Assembly (NCBI GenBank): GCA_919902665.1
Contig: CAKKRK010000020.1
Span: forward strand, 1-64,000
Source: Nitrospiraceae bacterium
GTDB taxonomy: Bacteria > Nitrospirota > Nitrospiria > Nitrospirales > Nitrospiraceae
Reading direction: 5' to 3'
Length of the DNA: 64,000 nucleotides
Shown here: positions 17,350-26,898 of the stretch, piece by piece
How the letters are laid out: each line of letters opens with the position of its first letter
Numbering within the stretch: the stretch's first letter is position 1
The notes under the pieces: generated by a model
What the model was told of the DNA's origin: nothing
The model's input: the letters and a program-made list of their open reading frames with translations, nothing else
The model's database searches: none
Program-made: the position numbers and the translations under genes

Positions 17350-18112
17350 CTTTCCTTCCTTTCTGTGAAGTGGCTTCTGTGGCGAGTTTGCAGCGTCTTC
17401 TGCTCGCACTCATCGCCAAACGGGGTGACATGTAGTGAGGTTCAGTTTTTGATGCAAGCCTGTTGGAAGTACGTAGCAGCGGCGATCACGTGAGTGAATT
17501 GTGCCAGCGGAAACGAAGGGGCGTGCGTCTACCGTGAAGGCAGAGAGCGTTATTCGCCATCGAACGGTCAGCTCGCAAGTTCTTATGAGGATGAATGAGG
17601 CAGCGGACAATGCGCATCAAGGTTCTGCAGACCAAAGAATAGTTAATCGCAACGTGCGAGGCAGCACCCTTGCTGTCTGAAGAGAAGGTTGCGATCCGCA
17701 TGGGAACGTGACGGTGCCATAAGCCGCTCAGCGCTTCTCGTGCTCAGGCAGCAATCCCCGCACTACTTCCCATCACTCGATTTATGCTTGGTTCCACATC
17801 ACTGATCTTTTCTTCTGATCACTTCGCTCTGCCACTTGCGGTACTCCGTTCATTTGCCATCGCTCTGAAACAGGCGAGGTCATCTGTCATCGTCGGTTGG
17901 TTTGAGTTGTTCCGCCATAGAAGGTTGGTGGCCTGCCGCGCACGGATCGCCTGACGCAGCGTCCTTGCCAGCACAGAGCTGTCACGGTCGCCGCTGAGTG
18001 CTCATCCGCCCGTGCTTCTTCGGCAGTCCTCGACCTGTCACCTCCGTTGTCCTGCCTGGCGCTTCGGTTTCTGCGAAAGCGCCAGTTTGTTCAACATGAA
18101 GGAGGTGCCACC
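17350..18112. other. long intergenic region upstream of the secretion operon
   Basis: About 760 bp between the divergent virB2 and radC-like genes. It must hold the promoters for the secretion operon and, on the other side, for the RadC-like gene. Short minus-strand frames here look random. A DNA-transfer origin would fit this position, but I found no convincing nick-site motif or strong inverted repeat. Confidence 0.4.
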
Positions 18113-18589
18113 ATGGCCAAACAATCCGTCAACCGACTTCCCGTTCCACAGTTCATTCCACGCTACCGAGTCACGCTTGTCTCTGAGGGCGGTCACACCG
18201 CTCCATACGGCGTTCTTCGCGATTCCGCTGCGGCAGCTGCGGCGCTGCGCCCATGCTTTGCTGGTCTCGATCGCGAGCAGTTCCTGGTCTGTTGTCTCGA
18301 TGCCAAGAACGTCAGCATCGGCGTGAACATCGTCTCGATCGGCTCCCTTACGCTCAGCATTGTCCATGTCCGCGAAGTGTTCAAGCCTGCCCTCCTCCTC
18401 AACGCTGCGGCGATCATTGCAGCCCACAATCATCCCTCCGGAGATCCCACGCCGAGCCCGGAGGATCGGACGCTCACCACACGGTTGCGGGAGGCTGGAG
18501 ACTTACTGGGCATCAGGCTGCTCGACCATCTCATTCTCGGTGACGACAATCGCCTCTATAGTTTTGCCGATCAAGGCTGGCCGGTGTGA
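18113..18589 (+). CDS. RadC-family JAB/MPN domain protein
   Basis: A 158-residue protein. ATG 18113 has AAGGAGGTG 6 bases upstream, which decides against the earlier in-frame starts. The JAMM metal site is complete: EQFLVCCLDAKN supplies the Glu, HNHPSGDPTPSPED the His-x-His...Ser...Asp set, and the end LLDHLILGDDNRLYSFADQGW matches RadC. The N-terminal helix-hairpin-helix of chromosomal RadC is absent. Such short RadC-like proteins are frequent on plasmids and integrative elements; their biochemical role is not settled. Confidence 0.88.
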   Translation: MAKQSVNRLPVPQFIPRYRVTLVSEGGHTAPYGVLRDSAAAAAALRPCFAGLDREQFLVCCLDAKNVSIGVNIVSIGSLTLSIVHVREVFKPALLLNAAAIIAAHNHPSGDPTPSPEDRTLTTRLREAGDLLGIRLLDHLILGDDNRLYSFADQGWPV

Positions 18590-18950
18590 GGCGACCGCAA
18601 AAGTCCTGTCGCATTTCCCGTCGATTATCCTTCTGAGGAGAGGACGCCTCCCTACACGTTCGATATAATCCATGATCCACCACGAGTGGTGGTCTGCTTG
18701 TGACACAGTAGACGCCTAAAAAAGAGGCAACATGCTGAACAGCTGATACTCCGCGGCGACGCTTGCGCATCACTCGACTTGCTCACAAAGTTATCCTCAG
18801 AAGATGTGGACGAAAGTTTGGACTTTCACGATTGTGAGTGTGGTGGAAGGACAGTGTTTGCGGAGGGGGCTGGGTGGCGACTTCAAAGGAGTTTCTGTGG
18901 CCGGACTCTCCCGGTACTTGTATAGGATCTTGGTTGGAGGATTGGCGTGC
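18590..18950. other. intergenic, no feature recognised
   Basis: About 360 bp between two convergent genes. It contains a weak GCCT-N7-AGGC inverted repeat around 18714-18730 but no T tract, and no credible coding frame. Confidence 0.35.
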
Positions 18951-20354
18951 TTAGAAACTGAGCCGAAAGGTCGCCCCTCCGGTGTGCACTATTGTCTCAT
19001 AGGTGCCGTCGACAGTGGGATTGAGATTACCGGTTACCGTACGGGTGTCAAAAACAATGCCTTGATAAAAGATATCCAATCCGATTGAAGATGTTGCCAA
19101 GAATCGCCCCGCATCGCCCCCACAAGCAAAGAGTCCCAACAATTTACCGTTGGAATGGCACACAAAGCCCAGACCCACCGATGCCACATGAATATCTGAT
19201 TCGGGAAAGGCAGGATCGAAGCTGAGATCTTTCACGGCGTGGTGTGAGCGACTATAGCCGGTGCGGAAGGCCACATCCCACCCACGGTTATCCCTGAGCC
19301 CCAACCATTTAAACTCGGTACCAACGTTGAGGGTGATCGCGTTCCGCCATTGTTGTGGACCCGGGAAGACACCACCGTTGGAGAGATGGACTGAAGCATC
19401 GCGAATGGCCTGCCACCGGAGATAATCAACATCCACTTCTATTTTCCATTCCCGCTCTCGATTGCGCACCGGCCAGTATGCAATGCCACCTGTCCAGACT
19501 TCCGGCAATCGCAACGAGGTGGAGGCCTGAGCAACGTGGGTGCCATTGGCCAGCAAGACACCATTCAGCGGCAGGACAGCTTGGCTGCGCCAGATGCCCG
19601 CGAGGGTAAGTCGCGGTTTGCCTGCTTCGTTACGCCATGGGGCATAGAGAAAGCTGACATTGAGCCCCGCCGTGGTGCCTTTCCCATTCAGTTCCAGTTC
19701 GGTCCCTGCCGGAAATCCAACGCCTGGTGGTGCCTGAAACCGTCGTTCCGCATGCCCTTCCCCGAGAAGACCCGTAAACGTGAGAATATCCGCGCCAAGC
19801 CCGACGGACAAGGACTCCGTCACTTTGTAGGCAACCGTCGGCTTGATCGCAATCAACGGAAGTTGGGCAAAGGTCATCGAGGTGGCAAAGGGGCCACTGA
19901 TGGGATATTTGGCCGCGAAACCGTATAGATTGAGCACACCCAGTCCGATACTCAGGTTGCCCATGGCCGACACCCCCAAGTCTTTCAGGTTCGCGGTGAT
20001 GAAAAACTGCCCAGGTGGTGGAAGTCCAACCGCCGGGCTGGTATTGGTGACCGTGGTACCGGCAGGACTAGTGAAAGTAGTGTTGATGTTCATCAATTGC
20101 ACCCCGACATCAAAATGGATGCCGTGGAGTTGTGTCATCCCCGCTGGGTTGTAGAAGATGGCGGAGGCATTGTCCGCCTGCGCGACAAAGGCGTTGCCTT
20201 GCGCAATGGCCGCGGCATCTTGGTAGGGATTGCGGAATCCCTCGGCCAGGACCGCTTGTGTTTGGAAACAGACCAATAGGAGAAGGGTGAGGCTTCCAAT
20301 GCAGAGACAGGTCGAGAACAGAGATAGCCGTAAACGGTCGTGTTGGTGATCCAT
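18951..20354 (-). CDS. FadL/OmpP1-type outer-membrane transport protein
   Basis: A 467-residue outer-membrane beta-barrel. The signal peptide spans about residues 9-37 (hydrophobic core SLTLLLLVCF, cleavage near VLA|EG). The mature start GFRNPYQDAAAIAQGNAFVAQADNASAIFYNPAGMTQL is the classic FadL hatch signature (GxAxAxADxASAxxxNPAG). The protein ends with Phe after alternating residues (ATFRLSF), the barrel assembly signal. FadL proteins carry long-chain fatty acids or other hydrophobic compounds across the outer membrane. It is divergent from the large regulator gene at 20511, which suggests local control. The substrate is unknown; a hydrocarbon or lipid is likely. Confidence 0.88.
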   Translation of the reverse strand: MDHQHDRLRLSLFSTCLCIGSLTLLLLVCFQTQAVLAEGFRNPYQDAAAIAQGNAFVAQADNASAIFYNPAGMTQLHGIHFDVGVQLMNINTTFTSPAGTTVTNTSPAVGLPPPGQFFITANLKDLGVSAMGNLSIGLGVLNLYGFAAKYPISGPFATSMTFAQLPLIAIKPTVAYKVTESLSVGLGADILTFTGLLGEGHAERRFQAPPGVGFPAGTELELNGKGTTAGLNVSFLYAPWRNEAGKPRLTLAGIWRSQAVLPLNGVLLANGTHVAQASTSLRLPEVWTGGIAYWPVRNREREWKIEVDVDYLRWQAIRDASVHLSNGGVFPGPQQWRNAITLNVGTEFKWLGLRDNRGWDVAFRTGYSRSHHAVKDLSFDPAFPESDIHVASVGLGFVCHSNGKLLGLFACGGDAGRFLATSSIGLDIFYQGIVFDTRTVTGNLNPTVDGTYETIVHTGGATFRLSF

Positions 20355-20510
20355 CTGGGATTGTGGGGGTTCTTATGCTTAGTGGGATTTGGTGTAAGAG
20401 TCGGAGGAATGTACTAAAGCCATCGCGAGAATTCAAGAGCCTGCGGGTTGTCTTCCCAGCACCCTCATGGCAAGATGCGCAGGCCGTACAGAGGGAGAAG
20501 GTTGGGCTTC

Positions 20511-23500
20511 ATGGCGAGACAGAAGTCGACGCAAGCACATCCTCGATTGGCGAAGCTCACGCCGCCGCGCCTGCCGGTCGTTCTGCATCGCGCGCGGTTG
20601 TTTCGCGAGCTGGACTGTGCCACAAAGGCGCCGCTCACGTGGTTGGCGGCGCCGCCGGGCGCGGGGAAAACGACGCTGCTCGCGTCCTATCTGCAGACCC
20701 GCTCGCGCACGATCCTCTGGTATCGCTTGGATGCCGGCGATGCCGACCCCTCCACGCTGTTTCACTATCTCGGTCTGGCGGTACGGGCCGCAGCCCCGCG
20801 CTTTCGAACCCGTTTGCCGCATCTCACGCCCGAGTACATGGCCGGCTTGCCCACCTTTACGCAGCGGTTCTTTGAACAACTCGGTTGCCGTTTTGCCCGT
20901 CCGACGACGATCGTCTTCGACAATTATCATGAAGTGCCGCTGGATTCCCTAATCCACCAGTTGTTGCCGGTCGGCATTCAACAGCTGCCCAACCAGATAC
21001 GGGTGATGGTGCTAAGTCGTGAACGTCCCCCGGCCAGTTATGCTCGACTCCAGGCAGAGCAACAGCTCGAGACCATCCAGGCCGCCGCGTTGGAACTGAC
21101 GCGCGAAGAAGCCCATCAGCTCTCGCGGCTGAGACGCACCGCCAGGCCCAAGGAAGATACGCGTAGCAACGTGGACCAGGTGTGGGAACAGACGAAAGGC
21201 TGGATGGCCGGATTTATTCTCCTGTGGCAGCACAACGAACGAGAGAAGACCGTTGTGAGTCTCGCGCCCCATCAAAGTTCACAAGCCATTTTTGATTATC
21301 TCTCCGGAGAGGTCCTGGAGCGGTTCAGACAGGACAGCCAGACCCTCCTCTTGGCGGTGAGTATCCTGTCCGACTTTACGCCGCAGATGGCCCAAGAGTT
21401 GTCGTCCGTGCCGCAGACGGCCGACATCCTCGAACAGTTACACCAAGCGCGTTATTTCGTGGAGCGGCGTGAAGACCGGATCGGCTGGTATCGCTTTCAT
21501 CCGCTCTTTCAGGAGTTCTTATTGCGACGGGCTGAACAGCTATGGGATCACACGGTGATGCATGAGTTGCGCCGTAAGGCTGCGGCGCTGTTGGTGGAGG
21601 CGCAACAAGCCGAACACGCGATCGCCCTGCTTCAGCAGGCCCAGGTGTGGGATGACTACCGAGCGCTTGTTCAGGCACAGGCCCCGCTGCTAGCGCAGCA
21701 GGGCCGGATACATACCCTAGAATCCTGGATTCGGCAACTTCCGGATGCAGAGCGCAACGCCGATCCCTGGATGGACTTCTGGCTAGCCAATAGCCGTCTC
21801 CTTGTTGCCCCACAGGAAGCCTCAGCCTTGTATGAATCGGCGATGACGCGGTTTCAGCAGCAGGGCGAGCGAGCGGGCATGCTCCTGGCCTGGGCTGGTG
21901 CCGTGCAGTCGATTCTCGTGGCCTGGGCCGGCATGAAGCACATTCATGAGTTAGTGCGTCTGTTCGAAGAGATGCATCCCGAAGGGACCGCCTACCCGTC
22001 AGTGGAAATCGAGGCCGTTGTCGCACAGGCCATGGCGGGAGCCTACATGCATATGTACACGGACCGGCCTCAAGCGCGGGAATGGTTGGATCGTTCCGTG
22101 GAGCTCTCGTATGCATTGCCGATGTCGATGCGGGCCTCGGAGATGGTGATGACCACGATCTACTATATCTGGTTGGCTGACGGGGATAAGGCGCAAACGC
22201 TGTTTGATCACCAACGGAAGGTGGGGGCGAACGAGACGTCGGTGTCCATGCGGGTCACGATGGCGATTGTTGAGTCGATGTTGTTCTGGAACAGGGGTCA
22301 GGTGGACCACTGCCGAAATGCGGTGGAGAAAGGCTTAGCCCTTGCAGAAGAACAAGGACTGCTGGTGTGGAATGGACTGCTCTATGCCCAAGCTGTCTAC
22401 AACGAACTGCTCTTCGGAAATACACAACAGGCTCGGGTCCAGCTCACCCTGATGCAACCATTTGCGAAGGGGGGCGGTAATTTCTTTATTCTCTTAATGC
22501 TTGCAGGGTGGGCAGATCTCCTTGACGGAAATACTGATGAGGCGCGCAACAAGTGCCGGCAAGCGCGGGTCATTCTTGAGACGGAGGGCTTTATATTGTG
22601 GCACACCGGAATGCTTCATCTCCTGGAAACGCAAGTCACGATGGCACAGGAGCAGCCTGCAGAGGCAGATCGATTGCTGAGGAAGGTAGAGGCGATCGCA
22701 CAAGTGTTACCGGGGTTTCATACTTTTGGGATCTGCTTTTTACGTGCGCAATGGGCGTTCCGGGATGGTGATGAGATAAGTGGAACGGTGTGGCTCCGGC
22801 GGCTACTAGAAGAACAAAGGAAGAAGAACCAGCAAATTCTCTTTATTGGCTGGGTTCCCCAGGAGGCCTCACGGTTATTTGCCAAGGCGCTGGAACTGGA
22901 CATTGAAGTACCTTACGTATTGGAGGCGATTCGGAAATGGCAGCTCAAGCCGCCCGCTGATGGCCCTATGCCGGAGAACTGGCCTTGGCGGGTCAAGATT
23001 CGGACATTCGGGAAATTGATGGTCGAAGTAGACAGCAAACCGCTGGAGAAACAGCGCAAGGCGCCCCATCGGCTTCTGGAACTCTTGGCCGCTATCATCA
23101 CATTCGGCGGCCAGGACGTGCCGGTGTCACGATTGATCGATGCGCTCTGGCCGGAGGTAGATGGCGACACAGGCCACGAAAATTTCAAGAAGTCGATCGC
23201 TCGTCTGCGCAAATTGCTCGCAGTGGAGGAAGTCATTCGCTGGGAAGATGGGAAAATCTTGCTCAATCCGGACCTCTGCTGGGTCGATGCACTCGTGTTC
23301 GAACGGCAAGCCAAACAACAGGACCGTCGAGCGATGGTCCTCTACACTGGACCCTTCTTGGGGGACGCGGAGATTCCGGCCTGGGCTGTATCACGCCGGG
23401 AACGGATGCACGCGACCTATATCAGTCTTGTGAAACAGCGCGAAGGTCAGAACAAAGGAATGAGTCAATCAGGAGACACGGGGTCTTCTATTGCCCGCAC

Positions 23501-23543
23501 CAGAGAAGCAGACTCTGGAGCCGACACCATCGCTCGATCCTGA
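20511..23543 (+). CDS. giant MalT-like ATPase regulator with SARP-type winged helix
   Basis: A 1010-residue regulator. The ATG at 20511 has AGAAGG about 8 bases upstream; earlier in-frame starts lack one. Residues 25-60 match the MalT/LAL start (LFRELD...LAAPPGAGKTTLLASY, Walker A 47-55). IVFDNYHEVP is the Walker B region. A long helical-repeat middle (about 370-820) resembles MalT TPR domains. Residues about 828-930 (IRTFGKLMVEVDSKPLE, RLLELLAAI, LIDALWPEVDGD, NFKKSIARLRKLL) form an OmpR/SARP-type winged helix instead of the LuxR helix-turn-helix of MalT. The BTAD helical domain that should follow is replaced by a short Ser/Gly tail, so the C-terminus is truncated relative to its neighbour. 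Confidence 0.82.
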   Translation: MARQKSTQAHPRLAKLTPPRLPVVLHRARLFRELDCATKAPLTWLAAPPGAGKTTLLASYLQTRSRTILWYRLDAGDADPSTLFHYLGLAVRAAAPRFRTRLPHLTPEYMAGLPTFTQRFFEQLGCRFARPTTIVFDNYHEVPLDSLIHQLLPVGIQQLPNQIRVMVLSRERPPASYARLQAEQQLETIQAAALELTREEAHQLSRLRRTARPKEDTRSNVDQVWEQTKGWMAGFILLWQHNEREKTVVSLAPHQSSQAIFDYLSGEVLERFRQDSQTLLLAVSILSDFTPQMAQELSSVPQTADILEQLHQARYFVERREDRIGWYRFHPLFQEFLLRRAEQLWDHTVMHELRRKAAALLVEAQQAEHAIALLQQAQVWDDYRALVQAQAPLLAQQGRIHTLESWIRQLPDAERNADPWMDFWLANSRLLVAPQEASALYESAMTRFQQQGERAGMLLAWAGAVQSILVAWAGMKHIHELVRLFEEMHPEGTAYPSVEIEAVVAQAMAGAYMHMYTDRPQAREWLDRSVELSYALPMSMRASEMVMTTIYYIWLADGDKAQTLFDHQRKVGANETSVSMRVTMAIVESMLFWNRGQVDHCRNAVEKGLALAEEQGLLVWNGLLYAQAVYNELLFGNTQQARVQLTLMQPFAKGGGNFFILLMLAGWADLLDGNTDEARNKCRQARVILETEGFILWHTGMLHLLETQVTMAQEQPAEADRLLRKVEAIAQVLPGFHTFGICFLRAQWAFRDGDEISGTVWLRRLLEEQRKKNQQILFIGWVPQEASRLFAKALELDIEVPYVLEAIRKWQLKPPADGPMPENWPWRVKIRTFGKLMVEVDSKPLEKQRKAPHRLLELLAAIITFGGQDVPVSRLIDALWPEVDGDTGHENFKKSIARLRKLLAVEEVIRWEDGKILLNPDLCWVDALVFERQAKQQDRRAMVLYTGPFLGDAEIPAWAVSRRERMHATYISLVKQREGQNKGMSQSGDTGSSIARTREADSGADTIARS

Positions 23544-23577
23544 ATGATGCATTCGCATCCAGACCCCACGAGGTCCA

Positions 23578-26500
23578 ATGGCTAAACCGAAGCAAATTTT
23601 AGCGAAGCTGACACCGCCTTCGATGCCGAGGGTGGTAGAACGCAGAAGGCTATTTCGTCGCCTGGATCGTACAATCAAGGCCCCGCTGACCTGGATTGCC
23701 GCACCACCGGGGGCGGGGAAGACGACGCTTCTGGCCTCGTACGCGCCACAGTCCCGCAAGTCCCTCTTGTGGTATCGGCTCGATGCGGGCGATGCCGACC
23801 CGGCCGCGTTTTTCCATTACCTGGGATTAGCCGTACAGGTCACGGCACCGAGGTTCCGCAAACAGCTCCCGCATTTCACGCCAGAATATTTTGCCGGACT
23901 GCCGGTCTTTACACAGCGGTTCTTTGAAGCACTGGGGGCACGTTGTCAGGGGCCAACACTCGTCGTGTTTGATAACTATCATGAGGTGCCGCCTGAGTCG
24001 TCTCTGCATCAATTGTTGCCTGTGGGGCTTCAGCGGTTTCCGCCGCATGTCCGCGTCGTCATTCTAAGTCGAGATCCCTACCCATCGAGCTACATGCGTC
24101 TGGCCGCAGAACAGCAACTGCAGACCATCCAGTCTGAGGAACTGGAGCTCACATTGGCTGAGGCTCGCCAGGTCTATGGGCTACAAGACAGACGCCGGAA
24201 ATCGTCTGTGCCACTCACGTCCATCGATCAGCTGTGGGAATCAGCCCGAGGGTGGATGGCCGGATTTATCTTGCTCTTGGAACGAGATGTTGGAAGAGCG
24301 GCACTGAGCCATGTGAGTGCACCGGTGAATCCGCTGGCCGTCTTTGAGTATTTGGCGGGCGAAGTGCTGTATCGGCTGCCTGTCGAGACGCAACAGGTGT
24401 TGATGACGATGAGCCTGATGCCGGACTTTACACCGGACATGGCCATCGCATTGACGGATCGTCCCGAAGCGGGACACATCTTGGAGCAATTCCATCAGTC
24501 GCGCTATTTCATTGAGCGGCGTGAAGATCGTCTCGGGTGATACCGCTTCCATCCGCTCTTTCGAGAATTCCTTCTGCGACGGGCAGAGCAGACGATGAAT
24601 GCGCAAGTCCTAGGAAACCTGCGCCGCAAGGCCGCGGCATTGTTGGCGGATGCCCGTCTTGAAGAGGATGCGCTCCATCTCCTGCAGCAGGCCCAGGCGT
24701 GGGAGGATTATCGTGCCCTTGTTCGAGCCCAGGCGCCGATCGTGGCACAGCAAGGGCGGATGCAGACCTTGGACGCATGGATTCGCCAGCTACCGGAGGC
24801 ACAACGAACAGTTGACCCTTGGATGGACTTCTGGCTGGCCAATAGCCGTCTTCTTGTGTCCCCGCAGGAGGCCTCAGCGTTGTATGAATCAGCGATGAGG
24901 CGTTTTCAGCAGCATGGAGAGCCAGCGGGCATGTTGCTCGCTTGGGCGGGGGCGGTGCAAGCGATTCTGGTGGCCTGGACTGGGATGAAGCACATTCATG
25001 AGCTCGTGCGCTTCTTCGAAGAGTGTCATCCAGAAGGAACTGCGTATCCCTCTATAGAAATCGAGGCCGTGGTCGCGCAAGCGATGGCCGGAGCCTACAT
25101 GCAGATGTACACGGATCGCCCTGAGGCACGCGCCTGGTTGAATCGGTCGGTGGAGCTCTCCCATGCCTTGCCCGTCTCCATGCGGGCGTCGGAGATGGTC
25201 AACACCACCATCTTTTATATGCAGTTGGGTGAAGGAGACACAGCACGGAGAGTGTTTGCTCAGCAACAACAAGCCTGGGGGCCTGAGGCTTCAGCCTCCA
25301 TGCGTGTCATGATGGCCTTCACAGAATCCCTACTGGCTTGGTGGTCGGGTGATGTGGATCGCTGCCGGAATGCGGTACAAAGGGCGCTTGACCTGGCTGA
25401 ACGGGAAGGCTTGGTGATATGGAACTGGCTGCTCTATTCACAAGCTGTCTTCAATGAACTGCTCTTTGGTAATACAGACATAGCTCGTGACTATTTACGC
25501 CTCATGGAGCCATTTGCAACGTTTTGTGCTTGTCGTCTCCATGTCTTAATCTTTGGAGGGTGGGCGGATCTCATCGATGGACAGATCGACCAAGTCTGGC
25601 AGAAATGTTGGCAAGGGCGGGACATTACAGAGAGCGAAGGGGCTCCAGTGTTTCATGGTGGGTTATTTAGTCTTCTAGAGGCACAAGTCTTGGCGGTGAA
25701 GGGCCAACGAAGCGAGGCCGAAGCAAGACTAGGGGAAGTCGAAGCTATTGCACAAACCATCCCATGGTTTTTTCTTTTCGGTGTGTTTTTCTTACGGGCA
25801 CAATGGGCGTTCCAGGACGGCGATGAAGAACGTGGCAGGCTGTGGATTCGACGGCTGCTGGATGAAGGAAAGAAGAACCAACAGATCAGCTTTGCAGGCT
25901 GGATTCCCCAAGAGGCGTCACGGTTATTCGCCAAGGCGTTGGAGCTGGGCATCGAGGTGCCGTACGTGCTGGAGTTCATTCGCAAATGGCAGCTGAAGCC
26001 ACCAACCGATAGTTCTGTGCCGGAGAATTGGCCCTGGCGAGTCAAGATTCGGACCTTCGGGAAATTTGTGGTAGAGGTGGATGGCAAGCCGTTGGAGAAT
26101 CATCGGAAGGCGCCCCATCGTCTCTTAGAATTGCTGGCCGCCATCATCACATTCGGCGGTCGTGAAGTGCCGGTCTCACGACTGATCGATGCGCTGTGGC
26201 CGGAGGTCGATGGTGACACGGGCCATGAAAACTTCAAGAAATCGATCGCCCGCCTGCGCAAGGTGCTTTCTGTGGACGAGGTCATTCGCTGGGAAGATGG
26301 AAAAATCTCGCTCAATCCTGATCTCTGCTGGGTTGATGTGCTGGCGTTTGAAAGGCAGGCTACACACCAAGACGGGCGGGCGGTATCCTTCTACACCGGG
26401 CCCTTCTTAGGGGACGATGCCGTTCCAGCGTGGGCGGAATCCAGGCGAGAGCAAGAACGAACCAGATTTGTTCGCTTCGTGAGCCGGAACTGTGACCAGG

Positions 26501-26733
26501 CGGTTGCTGCAGAACAAGTACAGGAAGCAATTCAGTCTTTGGAACAGGCCATCAAGATTGACCCTGTGACCAAGCCGTTGTATCAGCGGCTCATTCCGCT
26601 CCTGGTGGCGCATGGACGCCGAGCCGATGCTCTCGCCTATTACAGCCGGTACCGGTCGGAGTTGGCGCGCTGGTCGGATGGTACTCCTTCCTCGGAATTC
26701 CAGGAAATTGTTCGAATGCTGCAATCGCGTTAA
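23578..26733 (+). pseudogene. second MalT-like SARP regulator, interrupted by one UGA codon
   Basis: A close paralogue of the protein at 20511, starting 34 bases after it, with GAGGT before ATG 23578. One continuous frame of 1051 codons is broken only by TGA at 24538-24540. At that place the paralogue has Trp (DRIGWYRFHPLF against RLG-stop-YRFHPLF), so TGG became TGA. Walker A is at 42-50, the winged helix at about 822-925, and a full BTAD helical domain at about 930-1051 (LEQAIKIDPVTKPLYQRLIPLL). Without readthrough only the ATPase part (320 aa) is made; a restart at ATG 24595 could yield the DNA-binding half. It may be a recent pseudogene or a split or recoded regulator. Confidence 0.85.
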
Positions 26734-26810
26734 TACCCATCCGCGCAGGTCTTCCTCTTACTCGCGTTTATCGAGACAAAGACTCCCGCCCACTGCATGG
26801 GCGTCTGTTG

Positions 26811-26850
26811 AATTTGTCCCCCTATCTGTCCCCTTTCCCCATGGTATTGG
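26811..26850 (+). promoter_or_regulatory. tandem TTTGTCCCCC promoter element, copy 1
   Basis: TTTGTC at 26813 and TCTGTC at 26825 are spaced 12 bp apart, each followed by CCCC. TATTGG begins at 26845, 20 bp after the start of the second unit. The element lies 78 bp after the second regulator and about 50 bp before the ATG of the SBBP protein. Copies 2 and 3 at 30522 and 34497 have the same spacings. Confidence 0.7.
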
Positions 26851-26898
26851 CCATGCCGCTAGGAGTCAGGATCGGTATCCGACGGAGGAGGGAAAACC

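Noticed and set aside
17350-18112. Origin of transfer
   Set aside because: Position is suitable, but I could not find a nick-site consensus or an adequate inverted repeat.
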